Program-made: the position numbers and the translations under genes
The notes under the pieces: generated by a model
The model's input: only the letters and a program-made list of their open reading frames with translations
Told to the model about the DNA's origin: nothing
Databases searched by the model: none
Origin: Haliscomenobacter sp.
GTDB taxonomy: Bacteria > Bacteroidota > Bacteroidia > Chitinophagales > Saprospiraceae
DNA: 64,000 bases
Direction: 5' to 3'
Assembly: GCA_016707205.1 (NCBI GenBank)
Contig: JADJHZ010000005.1
Coordinates: 1-64,000 of the forward strand
Part shown: positions 34,331 through 43,956 of the stretch, in pieces
Position numbering within the stretch: position 1 is the stretch's first letter
Layout: every line of letters begins with the position of its first letter

Positions 34331-35443
34331 ATGCCTCCGCATCGCTATGTCCTCCTGAACTTGATCCGAAAACTCGACCAGCTCTTCGATGGGTTGCGGT
34401 TTCGAATGATCCGGGTGGCAGGGCGAACCAAACGGATCCAGGTCAAAATTGCTACCTACCGGGGATTTGGACGAGCCGACTGCTTTTTCCTCCAGGGCCG
34501 GGTGCTGATCCGAAAATCCATCCGCAACCGGCCATTCCAAACTGCCTGGCAACAACTCGTCGACTCCTACCACCGGCTCCATACGGATGAAATCCCGAGA
34601 GCCCGGCTGCGCATATTATTGGATGGCCGGGAGTTCGAAACGTACACCGACAAGGAAGGGTATTTCACGCTGTATCAGACTATTTCCCCTCCTCTGGAAA
34701 CGTCGGCAGATCCCTGGAAATCGGTCAAAATCGAATTGATCGAAACGCCTTGGGGGCCGCTTACCAGCCTTGCGTCTACCAAAATTCTGATTCCTCCCTC
34801 CGACGCGCGTTTTGGGGTGATCACCGACCTCGACGATACCATTATCCACACTGGAGTCACCTCGCCCCTGAAATGGGAAGTGTTGTACAATACCTTGTTC
34901 AAAAGCGCGGCGCGAAGAAAGGTGTTTGAAGAAGTAGCCGCCTTCTTTCGGGCGATCAAAACGGGACCTGGCGGCAACGAATTCAACCCTATCTTTTACG
35001 TCTCCAATAGCCCGCGCAATTTCAATGATCTGGTAAAAAAATACCTCCGAATCCACAAACTTCCCAAGGGGCCGCTTTTGCTGAGGGATATCGGAATCCC
35101 CTATAAATTGCACACAAGAGACTATAGCCATAAAAAAGAAAGCATTCTTCGCATTCTGGAAACCTTCCCCGATCTCCCCTTTATCCTTGTTGGCGACAGC
35201 GGCGAAAAAGATCCCTATTTATACTATGAAATCGCCGAGCGTTTTCCCGGAAGAATCCTCGCTATCTTTATCCGCGATGTGCAGCACCTCCGGCGGCTGA
35301 AACGCCTTAAGCCGCTTCTGGAAAAAGCCCGCACGCCTGCCATCGAACTCTTTGAAACCTACCAACAAGCGGCGCTCCTCGCCTCCGGGCACAGTTTTTT
35401 AGACCTTGCTTACTTTCATCAATTGTGCATCGAAGGAAAATAG
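34331..35443 (+). CDS. App1-type phosphatidate phosphatase catalytic domain protein (DUF2183)
   Basis: A 370-residue cytoplasmic protein. The C-terminal half has the haloacid-dehalogenase-like motif DLDDT (166-170) in GVITDLDDTIIHTGVT, the second motif FYVSNSPRNFNDLVKKYL, and FILVGDSGEKDPYLYYEIAERFP near the end. These are the App1/DUF2183 blocks, in which fungal relatives dephosphorylate phosphatidic acid. The N-terminal 150 residues form a beta-rich region (RARLRILLDGREFETYTDKEGYFTLY) that resembles the N-terminal domain of bacterial App1 proteins. The substrate in bacteria is not established. No operon partner. Confidence 0.85.
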   Translation: MPPHRYVLLNLIRKLDQLFDGLRFRMIRVAGRTKRIQVKIATYRGFGRADCFFLQGRVLIRKSIRNRPFQTAWQQLVDSYHRLHTDEIPRARLRILLDGREFETYTDKEGYFTLYQTISPPLETSADPWKSVKIELIETPWGPLTSLASTKILIPPSDARFGVITDLDDTIIHTGVTSPLKWEVLYNTLFKSAARRKVFEEVAAFFRAIKTGPGGNEFNPIFYVSNSPRNFNDLVKKYLRIHKLPKGPLLLRDIGIPYKLHTRDYSHKKESILRILETFPDLPFILVGDSGEKDPYLYYEIAERFPGRILAIFIRDVQHLRRLKRLKPLLEKARTPAIELFETYQQAALLASGHSFLDLAYFHQLCIEGK

Positions 35444-35771
35444 CCTCCCCATTTTTTTCAAAATAATTGCTGCAATACAATATATTTCACTTTAACAAAG
35501 TTTGGATATATATATCGAAGTCCAATTAATCTATACATGACGCACGTGATCCGGGAATTTCTCAACCCATTTCGGTCCGTATATGCTGACTTGGAGAAGG
35601 TTTGAAATCCGAACCCGCTCCAACGGTCAGTATAGCTTCCCAAAACCCAACCCCAGCCGTTTTCCCGAATCGCTTCCGGCCAAGTTACCCGGGTGCCCTT
35701 TTGCCGTCCAAAGGTAAAGCAAAAGGAAAACGAAGCCTAAACAGATCGTGATCCCTTAAACTGAATATATC
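35444..35771. other. intergenic gap
   Basis: A 328-bp AT-rich stretch. A weak -7-like TATATTTC (35481-35488) with TTTC 21 bases upstream is the only promoter-like signal. A minus-strand frame of 61 codons shows no protein character. No repeats of the families seen elsewhere. Confidence 0.5.
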
Positions 35772-36644
35772 ATGAAATGGTTTGCCTACCCTATGGCGTG
35801 CCTGACGTTGACCAGTCTGGCCGCTCAAACGCCTGATTACAGCCGGTTTTACGACTGGTTTCACCGCCGCGCTCAGGCCGGCGCCCTCTATTCTGACCAG
35901 TCGGCCCTTCTGATTTTCAACGAAGGAACAAAAGTCATGGCACAGCCCAACTGGAAAAGCACGGTGCTGGCTCAGCTTCCGATGGCTTCCACCGTGACCA
36001 ACCTGGCCTATCCCGAAGGGCTTATTCCGCAAGGCACGCGGAAAGGATACTCCGATATATGGCACAAAGTGAAAGGAAACGACCAATCCGGCAGGCCCTT
36101 TACGGGTTACGTTTGGGGAGGCGATATAGCCAAAGGTTGGAGAAAAGCCGATCTCAACGGAGACGGCGCTCTGGAAACGTTGGTATTAGGGCTTAGCCCC
36201 AACCCACGGACGGAAATGACCGATATCCGCGCTGAGCTCCGCGTGATAGAACATGGAAAACTCCTGGCGCGAAAGGAGATCAAAGGGCTTTGCCTGTTTA
36301 AAGATTGCGATACCAGTCCCTTGCTTCGGATTTTATCCGACCCAGCGCACCCGGAAGTGCGCTTTTTTGAGACGTCTACTCTATTTGAGGGCTGTGAAAC
36401 GGGTATTGAGCGGGCGTTTTTCCTATGGGACGGCAGCGAGATCCAGCTTATTTACCATGCGGAGTTCCTTTCCAAAACCGTTTTTCAAAAAGGAAAAGCG
36501 GTCATAAAAGCCGAGGGAAGTGAATTTGCGCTGCGCACCTGCCGGTTTAGCCACATCAATGCCTCCTTCGAACCCGTTTGGATTTGGGAAGAGCAGCCCT
36601 TGCCGGTAGCCGCGCAGGGAGGACCTATTGCCAGGGCAAAGTAA
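35772..36644 (+). CDS. secreted protein of unknown function, SH3-like N-terminal part
   Basis: A 290-residue protein with signal peptide MKWFAYPMACLTLTSLAAQ. It has a GTKVMAQPNWKSTVLAQLPMASTVTNL segment like a bacterial SH3/SH3b fold, a dockerin-like acidic stretch KADLNGDGALETLVLGLSP (a DxNxDG calcium loop, often seen in FG-GAP or VCBS-type proteins), and a beta-rich C-terminal half with ERAFFLWDGSEIQLIYHAEF. I do not recognise a family for the whole. It overlaps the convergent oxidoreductase gene by 20 bp at the 3' ends. Confidence 0.55.
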   Translation: MKWFAYPMACLTLTSLAAQTPDYSRFYDWFHRRAQAGALYSDQSALLIFNEGTKVMAQPNWKSTVLAQLPMASTVTNLAYPEGLIPQGTRKGYSDIWHKVKGNDQSGRPFTGYVWGGDIAKGWRKADLNGDGALETLVLGLSPNPRTEMTDIRAELRVIEHGKLLARKEIKGLCLFKDCDTSPLLRILSDPAHPEVRFFETSTLFEGCETGIERAFFLWDGSEIQLIYHAEFLSKTVFQKGKAVIKAEGSEFALRTCRFSHINASFEPVWIWEEQPLPVAAQGGPIARAK

Positions 36645-37611
36645 GGACGATCTTGCCCTGATTCCGGTTGGCTTCCATGTATTCATGGGCTTGAACCGCT
36701 TCAGTCCAGGGAAACACCTTGCCAATAACGGGTTTAAGGCGCCCGTCGGCAAACCGGGGCCACGCAAACGCGTAAAGATCCCGGGCGAGTTGGCTTTTGT
36801 ATTCCAAATTTCGATTGCGCAAGGTACTGCCCATAATAGTCAAGCGTTTGCGCAGCAATGGCGAAAGGTCGGGGTGATCCGGGCGGGCGCCCCCCATGAG
36901 AGCCAGGATGACGAGGCGTCCATCCATGCGCAACGCCTGCAGATTGCGTTGAAAATAGCTTCCCCCGATACAATCGACGATTACATCCGGCCACACCCCT
37001 TGCTCATAACCGCGCAAGGCTTCTACAAAATCCGCGGTCTGGTAATCGATGCACTGAAATGCTCCCAACTCCAGGCACAGGGTATGTTTAGCGGACGAAG
37101 CCGTGACCCAGACTTCGGCGCCCAATTCCCTGGCCAATTGGATAGCGGCCGTGCCCACTCCGCTGGCGCCGGCGTGGATCAGCACCCGCTCGCCGGGTTG
37201 GGTTTTCCCCAACCAAACCAAGGATTGCCATGCCGTGAGAAAGGCTTCGGGAATAGCGGCGCCCATCTCCCAGGTCCAGCCTTCGGGGAGGGGCAGCGCC
37301 AGTTCTTCGCGCAAAAGAGCGTACTCCGCATAGCCCCCCCCGCCGGCCAACCCACACACGGCTTGCCCTACCGTCCATTGAGTAACCTCAGGCCCAACAG
37401 CAACCACCTCGCCTGCCAACTCCAACCCCAACACTGGGCTTTCTCCCGGCAGGGCGGGATAATTCCCTTTGCGTTGCAGTAAATCGGCACGGTTCAACGC
37501 CGCTGCCCGAACCCGGATCAGCAGTTCTCCTTCTCCTGGAGACGGAACCGGAATTTCTCCCAGATACAATACTTCCGGAGGGCCCGGATGATCGAATAGA
37601 ATGGCTTTCAT
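36625..37611 (-). CDS. NAD(P)H:quinone oxidoreductase (zinc-free MDR family)
   Basis: A 328-residue medium-chain dehydrogenase of the QOR/PIG3 branch: AALNRADLLQRKGNYP, GLELAGEVVAVGPEVTQWTVGQAVCGLAGGGGYAEY, the coenzyme motif IHAGASGVGTAAIQLARELGAEVWVTASS, and a C-terminal EAVQAHEYMEANRNQGKIVLTL. The alcohol dehydrogenase zinc-binding residues are absent, consistent with a quinone or enoyl reductase using NADPH. It is a stand-alone cytoplasmic enzyme, 34 bp from ribA on the same strand, so the two may be co-transcribed. Confidence 0.9.
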   Translation of the reverse strand: MKAILFDHPGPPEVLYLGEIPVPSPGEGELLIRVRAAALNRADLLQRKGNYPALPGESPVLGLELAGEVVAVGPEVTQWTVGQAVCGLAGGGGYAEYALLREELALPLPEGWTWEMGAAIPEAFLTAWQSLVWLGKTQPGERVLIHAGASGVGTAAIQLARELGAEVWVTASSAKHTLCLELGAFQCIDYQTADFVEALRGYEQGVWPDVIVDCIGGSYFQRNLQALRMDGRLVILALMGGARPDHPDLSPLLRKRLTIMGSTLRNRNLEYKSQLARDLYAFAWPRFADGRLKPVIGKVFPWTEAVQAHEYMEANRNQGKIVLTLPWQ

Positions 37612-37644
37612 AGCGGTGGGTTACGTAAAAAAAGACTGAAATGC

Positions 37645-38259
37645 TTAAAGCAAATCATATAAATGCCCCAGCTCCCGTTTCTTGGTCTCGAGGTAATTCC
37701 TGTTTTCTTCCCGGGCTGGTATCACAAGCGGTACCCTGGCAACCACCTCAATGCCAGAATGTTCAAATGCCTCGATCTTGTCGGGGTTGTTGGTGAGCAG
37801 GCGGATGCGCTCGACGTTCATATCTTTCAGCATTTCCACGGCGATATCGTATTGCCGGGCGTCCACTTCCAACCCCAGGTGAATATTGGCATCCACGGTA
37901 TTGAGGCCAAGATCCTGAAGGTTATAGGCTTTAAGCTTATTGATAATCCCGATGCCGCGGCCTTCTTGCCGAAGATATAGCACCAGACCGCCTTCTCTGG
38001 CCGTCAGTTCGAGTGCCTGATGCAACTGTTCTCCGCAATCGCAGCGCTTGGACCCAAAAAGGTCGCCGGTAATGCACTCCGAATGGATTCGCGTCAGGAC
38101 CGGCTGGGAAGGGTCAAAATGTTCGTGTACCAAAGCAAGATGCGGCATCCAATCCTCCTGATCGAGGGAGTAGGCTATCAGAATAAAGTTCCCCCAGGGC
38201 GTAGGGATCATGGCCTGCGCCTGGCGTTTGATGCGAATCATGGGTTGATTTTTCTTCAT
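37645..38259 (-). CDS. ribA: GTP cyclohydrolase II
   Basis: A 204-residue enzyme that opens GTP to the first riboflavin precursor. Zinc ligands C62, C73 and C75 are in RIHSECITGDLFGSKRCDCG; the catalytic-site motif LYLRQEGRGIGIINKLKAY is at about 94-112. The start at 38259 (MKKNQPMIRIKRQ) is chosen over the longer frame from 38346, whose extra 29 residues have no enzyme character. It is the short RibA form, not the RibBA fusion common in Bacteroidota. No other rib gene is nearby and no FMN riboswitch is visible upstream. Confidence 0.92.
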   Translation of the reverse strand: MKKNQPMIRIKRQAQAMIPTPWGNFILIAYSLDQEDWMPHLALVHEHFDPSQPVLTRIHSECITGDLFGSKRCDCGEQLHQALELTAREGGLVLYLRQEGRGIGIINKLKAYNLQDLGLNTVDANIHLGLEVDARQYDIAVEMLKDMNVERIRLLTNNPDKIEAFEHSGIEVVARVPLVIPAREENRNYLETKKRELGHLYDLL

Positions 38260-38346
38260 AGCAATGGCTCCCAGGGAAGCAGGAGGGAAGCGTAAGTAGG
38301 TCCACTTGCATAACAACCGGGAACCCCCTGAGTTTAATACGCGCAA

Positions 38347-38734
38347 AAATAAGGATTAGCCGGATACCTGCTTTTGAAATTATACGGAGGTTGGAGAAGA
38401 TTGGAAAATCCCAAATCCTCGGCAGCGTCCGTATAGCCAGGAACTTCCTTTTATTAAGATTTAAGTTAAAATAGTGTAAAGTTTGGAAAACATAATATTA
38501 AATTTGCCGCTGCCGGAGCATAGCGCTTAATCAATCTTAGATCCCTATTCCGGCGCCTATTGAGCACCTGCAAACAAAAAACATAGGGCGATCAGCAGCT
38601 TATTAGGAGACGACGCGTTCTCTCCTTTCCTGTGGTATGGGCTTTTGCCGGATGCGCTTTCATTTTGCCCTCTACCTGTGAAACAGGCCCTTATTTATGG
38701 AGATTCATTCTTTTAACATAAAACCATTTCAACG
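38347..38734. other. intergenic region upstream of the SusC/SusD pair
   Basis: A 388-bp gap with an AT-rich patch. An exact TAnnTTTG match, TAAATTTG (38499-38506, plus), could be the -7 element of the SusC promoter but no TTTG lies 19-21 bases upstream. No sigma/anti-sigma gene pair and no ORF are present, so the SusC/SusD regulator is not in this gap. Confidence 0.45.
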
Positions 38735-41722
38735 ATGAAAAGACTCTCACTAGTCCTTACATTTTTGCTTTTCAGCGTCGCCTCTCTGGTAGCGCAGCGG
38801 ACCGTTACCGGCAAGGTAGTGGACGATCAAAACGAGCCGCTGATTGGCGCCTCGATCCTGATAAAAGGAACCAGCACGGGCACCGTGACGGACATCGACG
38901 GAAGCTACTCGATTGCGGTTCCGGCAGGAAGTAATGTGCTGATCTTCAGCTACACCGGGTATACTTCCAAAGAAATCGCCGTTGGCACTTCCAATGTAAT
39001 GGACGTAACCCTCGAGCAGGAAAGCACCCTGCTGAGCGAAATCGTCGTTACGGGGTACTCAGAGGTAGAGCGCAAGAAATTGATCGCTTCGGTCTCCGTA
39101 GTAGATAATCGGGCCATCAACAACGTACCTATGCCCGATGTCAACCAGTTGCTCCAGGGCCGTGCCGCCGGAGTATTGTCTTCTGCTCCTTCCGGACAGC
39201 CGGGCGCTCAGCAAACCATCCGCATCCGGGGTACAGGGTCTATTAACGCAGGCCGCGGCCCGCTCTATGTCATCGACGGGATCATCGTGGAAACGGGTAA
39301 CTTTACCCAAACGACCAACTCCAACGACGTGTTATCCAACCTCAACCCCAACGACATCGAAAACGTAACCATCCTCAAGGATGCGGCCGCTACCGCCCTT
39401 TATGGTTCCCGAGGTGGCAACGGGGTGGTTCTGATCAACACCAAACGAGGTAAAGCAGGCCGCTCCGTCATTACGGTGAAAGGCCAGTACGGAGTTACCC
39501 AACCCAACACCGGCAAGTTTGAACTGATGAATGCCGATGAGATCTGGAACTATGAGCGTAGAATGCTTGCCAACTCCGGCCGCACTCCGGAGCAGATAGA
39601 GGCCGCCCGCCCCGTCTCGCTGCTCAACAATACCTTTGACTGGGTGGATGCCGCTTTCCGCACCGGCAACACGTACAACCTGGAAGCTCAGGCCAGTGGG
39701 GGTAACGAAAAAACCCGCTTCTTCGCTTCCGCAGGTTACTTCAAGCAGGATGGTATTTTGATCGAATCCGATTTCAGCCGTTTGTCCCTGCGCACCAACA
39801 TCGACCACCGCGCAACCGACAAGCTGGATTTTCAGGTCAACCTGAACGGATCGTATACCGACAACCTCAACGCCGTAGCCGGTAACCGCTTTGCTTCGCC
39901 TTTGCTTGGCGCCTTTGTTAATACCCCGCTCCAGCCAGCTACCAATCCCGCTACCGGGAAGTTATACACTGGACAAGAAACGGCATGGACCATCTTTTCC
40001 CGCGACAACTTCCTGTACTCGCAGCCGCTTAACCCGGTAATCAACCGCAACTTCCGGTTGCTGTCCAAAGCGGCGATGAACTACAACGTCTTTAAGGGCC
40101 TCCGCTTCTCCCAAACGGCAGCCATCGACTATATAGCCGTCACGGATTACAACTATTACGATCCCACCACTAACGACGGAGTGGACACCAACGGAGAAGT
40201 GGATGACGGCTATAGCGAAAACCGCACCTTGACTTCTCAGTCCTCCTTGAAATACATCAAGCAGATTGGCGAAAACCACGAAATCGATGCCCTTGGGGTT
40301 TTTGAATATCAGAAAGTAGATTCAAGAAGCTTTTTTGCTTCCGGTACCGGACTAGCTTCCGGAAAGCTGAAAACGCTCAGCTCAACGGCTAAACCGCAAT
40401 CCGTAAGCGGGAGCAACTCGGAGTACGCTTTCGTTTCCCTGCTGGGTCAATTGAACTACAGTTTCATGAGCAAATACCTGCTCACGGCCAACGTTCGCCG
40501 CGACGGATCCTCCCGTTTTGGCGCCAACAACCGCTACGCTACCTTCTACTCGGTGGGCGGTTCCTGGATCCTTTCCGAAGAAGGGTTCCTGAGCAATCTC
40601 AGCGTTCTGAGCAACCTCCGTCTGCGGGCAAGCTATGGAACCACCGGTAACGCCGCCATCGGGAACTTCGCCTCACTGCAACTCTACGGATTTGGCGCGT
40701 CGTACGACGACCTGCCGGGCAGCTCGCCCTCCCAAATCGGAAACCCCGACCTTACCTGGGAAATCACCAAATCCCTCAACCTGGGCCTGGATTTTGGTTT
40801 GTTCCAAAACCGCATCTCGGGTACGTTGGAATACTACCGCCGGGAAGGCAAGGATCTGCTCCTGGCAGTGCCTGTTTCCTCCACCAGTGGTTTCACTACC
40901 GCTACCCGCAACATCGGCCGGATCGAGAACAAAGGGGTCGAGCTGACGCTGAATTATTCTCCGTTCCGCTCTTCCAGCCCCAGCGGGGTTAACTGGGACA
41001 TCGAACTCAACTTTACCGCCAACAACAATAAGGTGCTGGAACTTCCGAATGGAGAAGACATCCTCAACGGCAGCCAGGTATACCGCGAAGGGCTTCCGAT
41101 CCGCTCCTGGTACATGCGCGAATGGGCAGGCGTTGATCCGGCAAACGGACAACCGCTCTGGCGCCTCAACGACGAAGGCGGAACGACCAATACCCTGGCA
41201 AGCGCTCCCCGCTACATCGTAGGGAATGCTGAACCAGATTTCATTGCTGGTCTGAACAATACGTTCACCTTTAAAAACATCTCCCTTTCTGCATTTATTT
41301 ACTCGGTTCAGGGTAATGAAGTGTACAACGGTTCCCGCCCATTCGTAGAAAGCGACGGGCAGCGCTATGGGCAGTTCAATCACATCGTGCAGGCCGCTGA
41401 TGCATGGGAAAAACCTGGCGATATTGCTACCCGTCCACAGCCTCGCGTGGGGGGCAACCGTTCTTCCAACGGCACCTCTTCGCGTTTTCTGGAAGACGGC
41501 TCTTTCATCCGCCTGCGCAACGTAACGCTTGCATACTCCCTGCCGCGTTCCATCGTCGACAAGGCTCGCCTGGCCGGTATCACGGCATACATCCAGGGAC
41601 AGAACCTGATCACGATCACCGATTACAGCGGCTTCGACCCTGAAATGAGCGAATCCGGAGACGAATTCTTCCGCTATCCGGTGGGCAAAACCCTGACGTT
41701 CGGTTTGGACATTTCTTTCTAA
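38735..41722 (+). CDS. SusC/RagA-family TonB-dependent outer-membrane transporter
   Basis: A 995-residue outer-membrane protein with signal peptide MKRLSLVLTFLLFSVASLVAQ. Residues about 22-100 are the carboxypeptidase-regulatory-like domain typical of SusC (TVTGKVVDDQNEPLIGASILIKGTSTGTVTDIDGSYSI). The TonB plug (about 107-230) has the SusC signature GRAAGV ... RIRGTGSINAGRGPLYVIDGI. A 22-strand barrel follows with the TonB-dependent C-terminus ending GLDISF. It should import an oligosaccharide or other ligand with the SusD partner 22 bp downstream. No glycosidase genes lie next to it, so the ligand is unknown. Confidence 0.95.
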   Translation: MKRLSLVLTFLLFSVASLVAQRTVTGKVVDDQNEPLIGASILIKGTSTGTVTDIDGSYSIAVPAGSNVLIFSYTGYTSKEIAVGTSNVMDVTLEQESTLLSEIVVTGYSEVERKKLIASVSVVDNRAINNVPMPDVNQLLQGRAAGVLSSAPSGQPGAQQTIRIRGTGSINAGRGPLYVIDGIIVETGNFTQTTNSNDVLSNLNPNDIENVTILKDAAATALYGSRGGNGVVLINTKRGKAGRSVITVKGQYGVTQPNTGKFELMNADEIWNYERRMLANSGRTPEQIEAARPVSLLNNTFDWVDAAFRTGNTYNLEAQASGGNEKTRFFASAGYFKQDGILIESDFSRLSLRTNIDHRATDKLDFQVNLNGSYTDNLNAVAGNRFASPLLGAFVNTPLQPATNPATGKLYTGQETAWTIFSRDNFLYSQPLNPVINRNFRLLSKAAMNYNVFKGLRFSQTAAIDYIAVTDYNYYDPTTNDGVDTNGEVDDGYSENRTLTSQSSLKYIKQIGENHEIDALGVFEYQKVDSRSFFASGTGLASGKLKTLSSTAKPQSVSGSNSEYAFVSLLGQLNYSFMSKYLLTANVRRDGSSRFGANNRYATFYSVGGSWILSEEGFLSNLSVLSNLRLRASYGTTGNAAIGNFASLQLYGFGASYDDLPGSSPSQIGNPDLTWEITKSLNLGLDFGLFQNRISGTLEYYRREGKDLLLAVPVSSTSGFTTATRNIGRIENKGVELTLNYSPFRSSSPSGVNWDIELNFTANNNKVLELPNGEDILNGSQVYREGLPIRSWYMREWAGVDPANGQPLWRLNDEGGTTNTLASAPRYIVGNAEPDFIAGLNNTFTFKNISLSAFIYSVQGNEVYNGSRPFVESDGQRYGQFNHIVQAADAWEKPGDIATRPQPRVGGNRSSNGTSSRFLEDGSFIRLRNVTLAYSLPRSIVDKARLAGITAYIQGQNLITITDYSGFDPEMSESGDEFFRYPVGKTLTFGLDISF

Positions 41723-41744
41723 AAAAAATTATAATCGACTAGCA

Positions 41745-43139
41745 ATGAAACAATTTAAATTTGCATATATCCTTTTCACCCTGGCTTTGGTGAGTCTTTC
41801 CTGTGAAGATAAGCTCGACCAGATCCAGCCGCAGCAGTCGCTTTCCGATGTGGAGGCGCTGAGCGACCTGACCGGTCTGACCGCAGCTATCAATGGCGCC
41901 TACGACGGGCTCCAGAACCTGTCCCATTACGGACGGAACTTCCAGGTAAACGCGGAAATAGAAGCCAACCTCGTGTATTTGTCGATCAGTAACTCCAACC
42001 GGTTTGTTCAGGAGTATACCTACCAGTGGACTGCCGACCTGGGTACCCAGACGGGGATCTGGAATGCCATCTACGCTACTATTCTGCGCGCGAATAACAT
42101 TATCAACAGCGCAGATAATATTGACGCCGCGACGGCAGACAAAAACCAACTCAAAGGCGAAGCGCTCTGCGTTCGCGCATTGTGCCATTTCGACCTGGTG
42201 CGGTCATTTGCCAAGCCATATACCCAGAGTAACCCAACCTCCGATCTCGGCGTTCCGATTATTCTGGAATCCAAGATCGATGAGCCTGCGCGAAATACCA
42301 TCGCCCAGGTGTACGACCAGGTCATTGCCGACCTGACTACCGCAAAAGGCCTGATGGCAGATAAAAGCATTTATCGTTTCTCCCCAAATGCAGCAGAAGC
42401 CTTATTGGCCCGGGTATATCTCTACAAGGGGGATTTTGCCAAAGCAGAAGCATCTGCAAGTGCTGTCATTTCCGCCACTAAATACTCTCTGACCAGCGAT
42501 ATCGTAAAAGCGTTCGCAGCCCCTGGCTCCTCGGAAGAAATCTTCACCTTGAAGGTCACTGCCGCTGAAAACCGTGGCGCAGATAACCTTGGGCAGATCT
42601 ATAATCCGCAAGGATATGGGGATATCCGGGTGTCTAATGACCTCATCAGCCTTTACGAAGACGCCGACCAGAGGAAAGCATTCATCTACAAGCACACCAA
42701 CAACCAATTTTACCAGAGTAAATACGCAGCACAGGATGCTATACCGGGCTTGCATAGTCCGAAAATCCTTCGCCTTGCCGAAATGTACCTGATCCGTGCG
42801 GAAGCCCGTGCACGCCAAAACAAGTTTGCCGACGCCATCGCCGATTTAAACACGATCCGCGCCAAGCGCGCCGCTTCTGCTTTGAGCGGTATTGCCGATG
42901 CCAACGTGCTGAAAACGGTTTGGGATGAGCGCAAGCGGGAGTTGTCCTTTGAAGGCCATACCAAGTTCGACCTGAACCGCAATGGACTGGATATGGTGCG
43001 TACGCAATGCAATACGGGGCTTGAATTGGACGCGCCTTGTACGGTGGCCATCTCCAGCCACCTTCGCGTATATCCTATCCCTCAACGGGAGATAGATGTA
43101 AACCAGAATATGGTGCAAAATCCGGGATACGCGAAATAA
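41745..43139 (+). CDS. SusD/RagB-family surface lipoprotein
   Basis: A 464-residue lipoprotein with lipid Cys20 in LALVSLSC. It captures ligand at the surface and hands it to the SusC barrel. TPR-like helices are visible (PNAAEALLARVYLYKGDFAKAEASASAVI), as in the RagB/SusD fold, and PKILRLAEMYLIRAEARARQNKFADAIADLNTIRAKR near the C-terminus is a family hallmark. It forms an operon with SusC (22-bp gap) and ends in a strong terminator at 43164-43204. Confidence 0.93.
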   Translation: MKQFKFAYILFTLALVSLSCEDKLDQIQPQQSLSDVEALSDLTGLTAAINGAYDGLQNLSHYGRNFQVNAEIEANLVYLSISNSNRFVQEYTYQWTADLGTQTGIWNAIYATILRANNIINSADNIDAATADKNQLKGEALCVRALCHFDLVRSFAKPYTQSNPTSDLGVPIILESKIDEPARNTIAQVYDQVIADLTTAKGLMADKSIYRFSPNAAEALLARVYLYKGDFAKAEASASAVISATKYSLTSDIVKAFAAPGSSEEIFTLKVTAAENRGADNLGQIYNPQGYGDIRVSNDLISLYEDADQRKAFIYKHTNNQFYQSKYAAQDAIPGLHSPKILRLAEMYLIRAEARARQNKFADAIADLNTIRAKRAASALSGIADANVLKTVWDERKRELSFEGHTKFDLNRNGLDMVRTQCNTGLELDAPCTVAISSHLRVYPIPQREIDVNQNMVQNPGYAK

Positions 43140-43163
43140 TTGATTAGAAATAATCTTTTTTGA

Positions 43164-43204
43164 AGAAGAGTGGATCCGTTGCACAACGGTCCACTCTTCT
43201 TTTT
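43164..43204 (+). terminator. Rho-independent terminator of the SusC/SusD operon
   Basis: A stem AAGAAGAGTGGA / TCCACTCTTCTT with an inner CCGTT/AACGG, ending in a T run, 25 nt past the SusD stop. Confidence 0.9.
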
Positions 43205-43208
43205 TAAT

Positions 43209-43370
43209 AGACTTGTTGCGACGGGATCATCGCGGGTTTAAAATGGCTCTTTTCCGCCCACACTGCGCCTTTTTTCGGTCACTTAGCTCGGCTATGCTCC
43301 CTCAAAAAGCCTTCGTGTGGACAGAAAATAGCTCATTTTTCCCACCACGCTGACCCGTCGCAACAAGTCT
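43209..43370. mobile_element. MITE-like palindromic element with 17-bp terminal inverted repeats
   Basis: A 162-bp noncoding unit bounded by AGACTTGTTGCGACGGG and CCCGTCGCAACAAGTCT. The left end recurs as a solo copy at 8041-8066 in reverse complement. Its right end supplies two bases of the stop codon of the lipoprotein gene at 43369. Confidence 0.8.
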
Positions 43371-43824
43371 AATACCTTCTCAGCTTAAACGTATACACCC
43401 CAGCCCGGTCGTTGACCCTCAGGTTGAGCTTCTCATACGTCAGCAGGGTCACTTCGCCGTTCCAGGAAAACGCTACCCGGCCGTCCCGGTCATAGAAGTA
43501 GAGATCGAGGAAAAATTCCACATCGTCCCCCTCGTCGTAATAGTCGCGCTCGAGGAACAGTTCCCATTCTCCTTCGTAGAAATTGCGGGAGGAATAATCG
43601 TCGTAGACCGCGGTGTAATCCCGGAAGAACTCGATCCGGTCGCCCCGGAACTCGCGGGTTACTTCCTCGCGGAACAGGTCGCCGTTTTCACGAAAATAGG
43701 CTTCCTCGATCATCCACTCCCCTGTCAGGCGATCCTCTTTGTTTTCGAGGCGCCATCCGTCGGTACAGGAACTCAGGCCCAGAAAGCCAAGGATAAAGAG
43801 AAAAAAGAGATTGCGGGTTTTCAT
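43369..43824 (-). CDS. small lipoprotein, lipocalin-like
   Basis: A 151-residue lipoprotein with Cys20 in LGFLGLSSC. After DRLTGEWMIEEAYFRENGDLF it is strongly acidic and aromatic with alternating beta pattern (NFYEGEWELFLERDYYDEGDDVEFFLDLYFYDRDGRVAFSW), resembling the lipocalin-like DUF4923/DUF5004-type lipoproteins of Bacteroidota, though the exact family is not certain. The TAG stop lies in the right end of a MITE-like element (43209-43370), so the real C-terminus may have been altered. Confidence 0.6.
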   Translation of the reverse strand: MKTRNLFFLFILGFLGLSSCTDGWRLENKEDRLTGEWMIEEAYFRENGDLFREEVTREFRGDRIEFFRDYTAVYDDYSSRNFYEGEWELFLERDYYDEGDDVEFFLDLYFYDRDGRVAFSWNGEVTLLTYEKLNLRVNDRAGVYTFKLRRY

Positions 43825-43956
43825 AGCTAAAGGTTAAGGGTGAATAGAAGGGACAAGCCTCTGGTGGCAGTGCCTGTCTTGAATTAAAGATAGAGGCAAC
43901 CTCATTGTTCCCCTATTCCCTTAACACATTTTAGCAGAAGATTAACGCTCGTTAAT

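Noticed and set aside
35458..35643. A 61-codon minus-strand frame in the gap before the secreted unknown
   Set aside because: It has no start context, no recognisable domain and lies in AT-rich noncoding sequence.
37645..38734. FMN riboswitch upstream of ribA
   Set aside because: The region upstream of 38259 on the minus strand lacks the conserved FMN-aptamer blocks.
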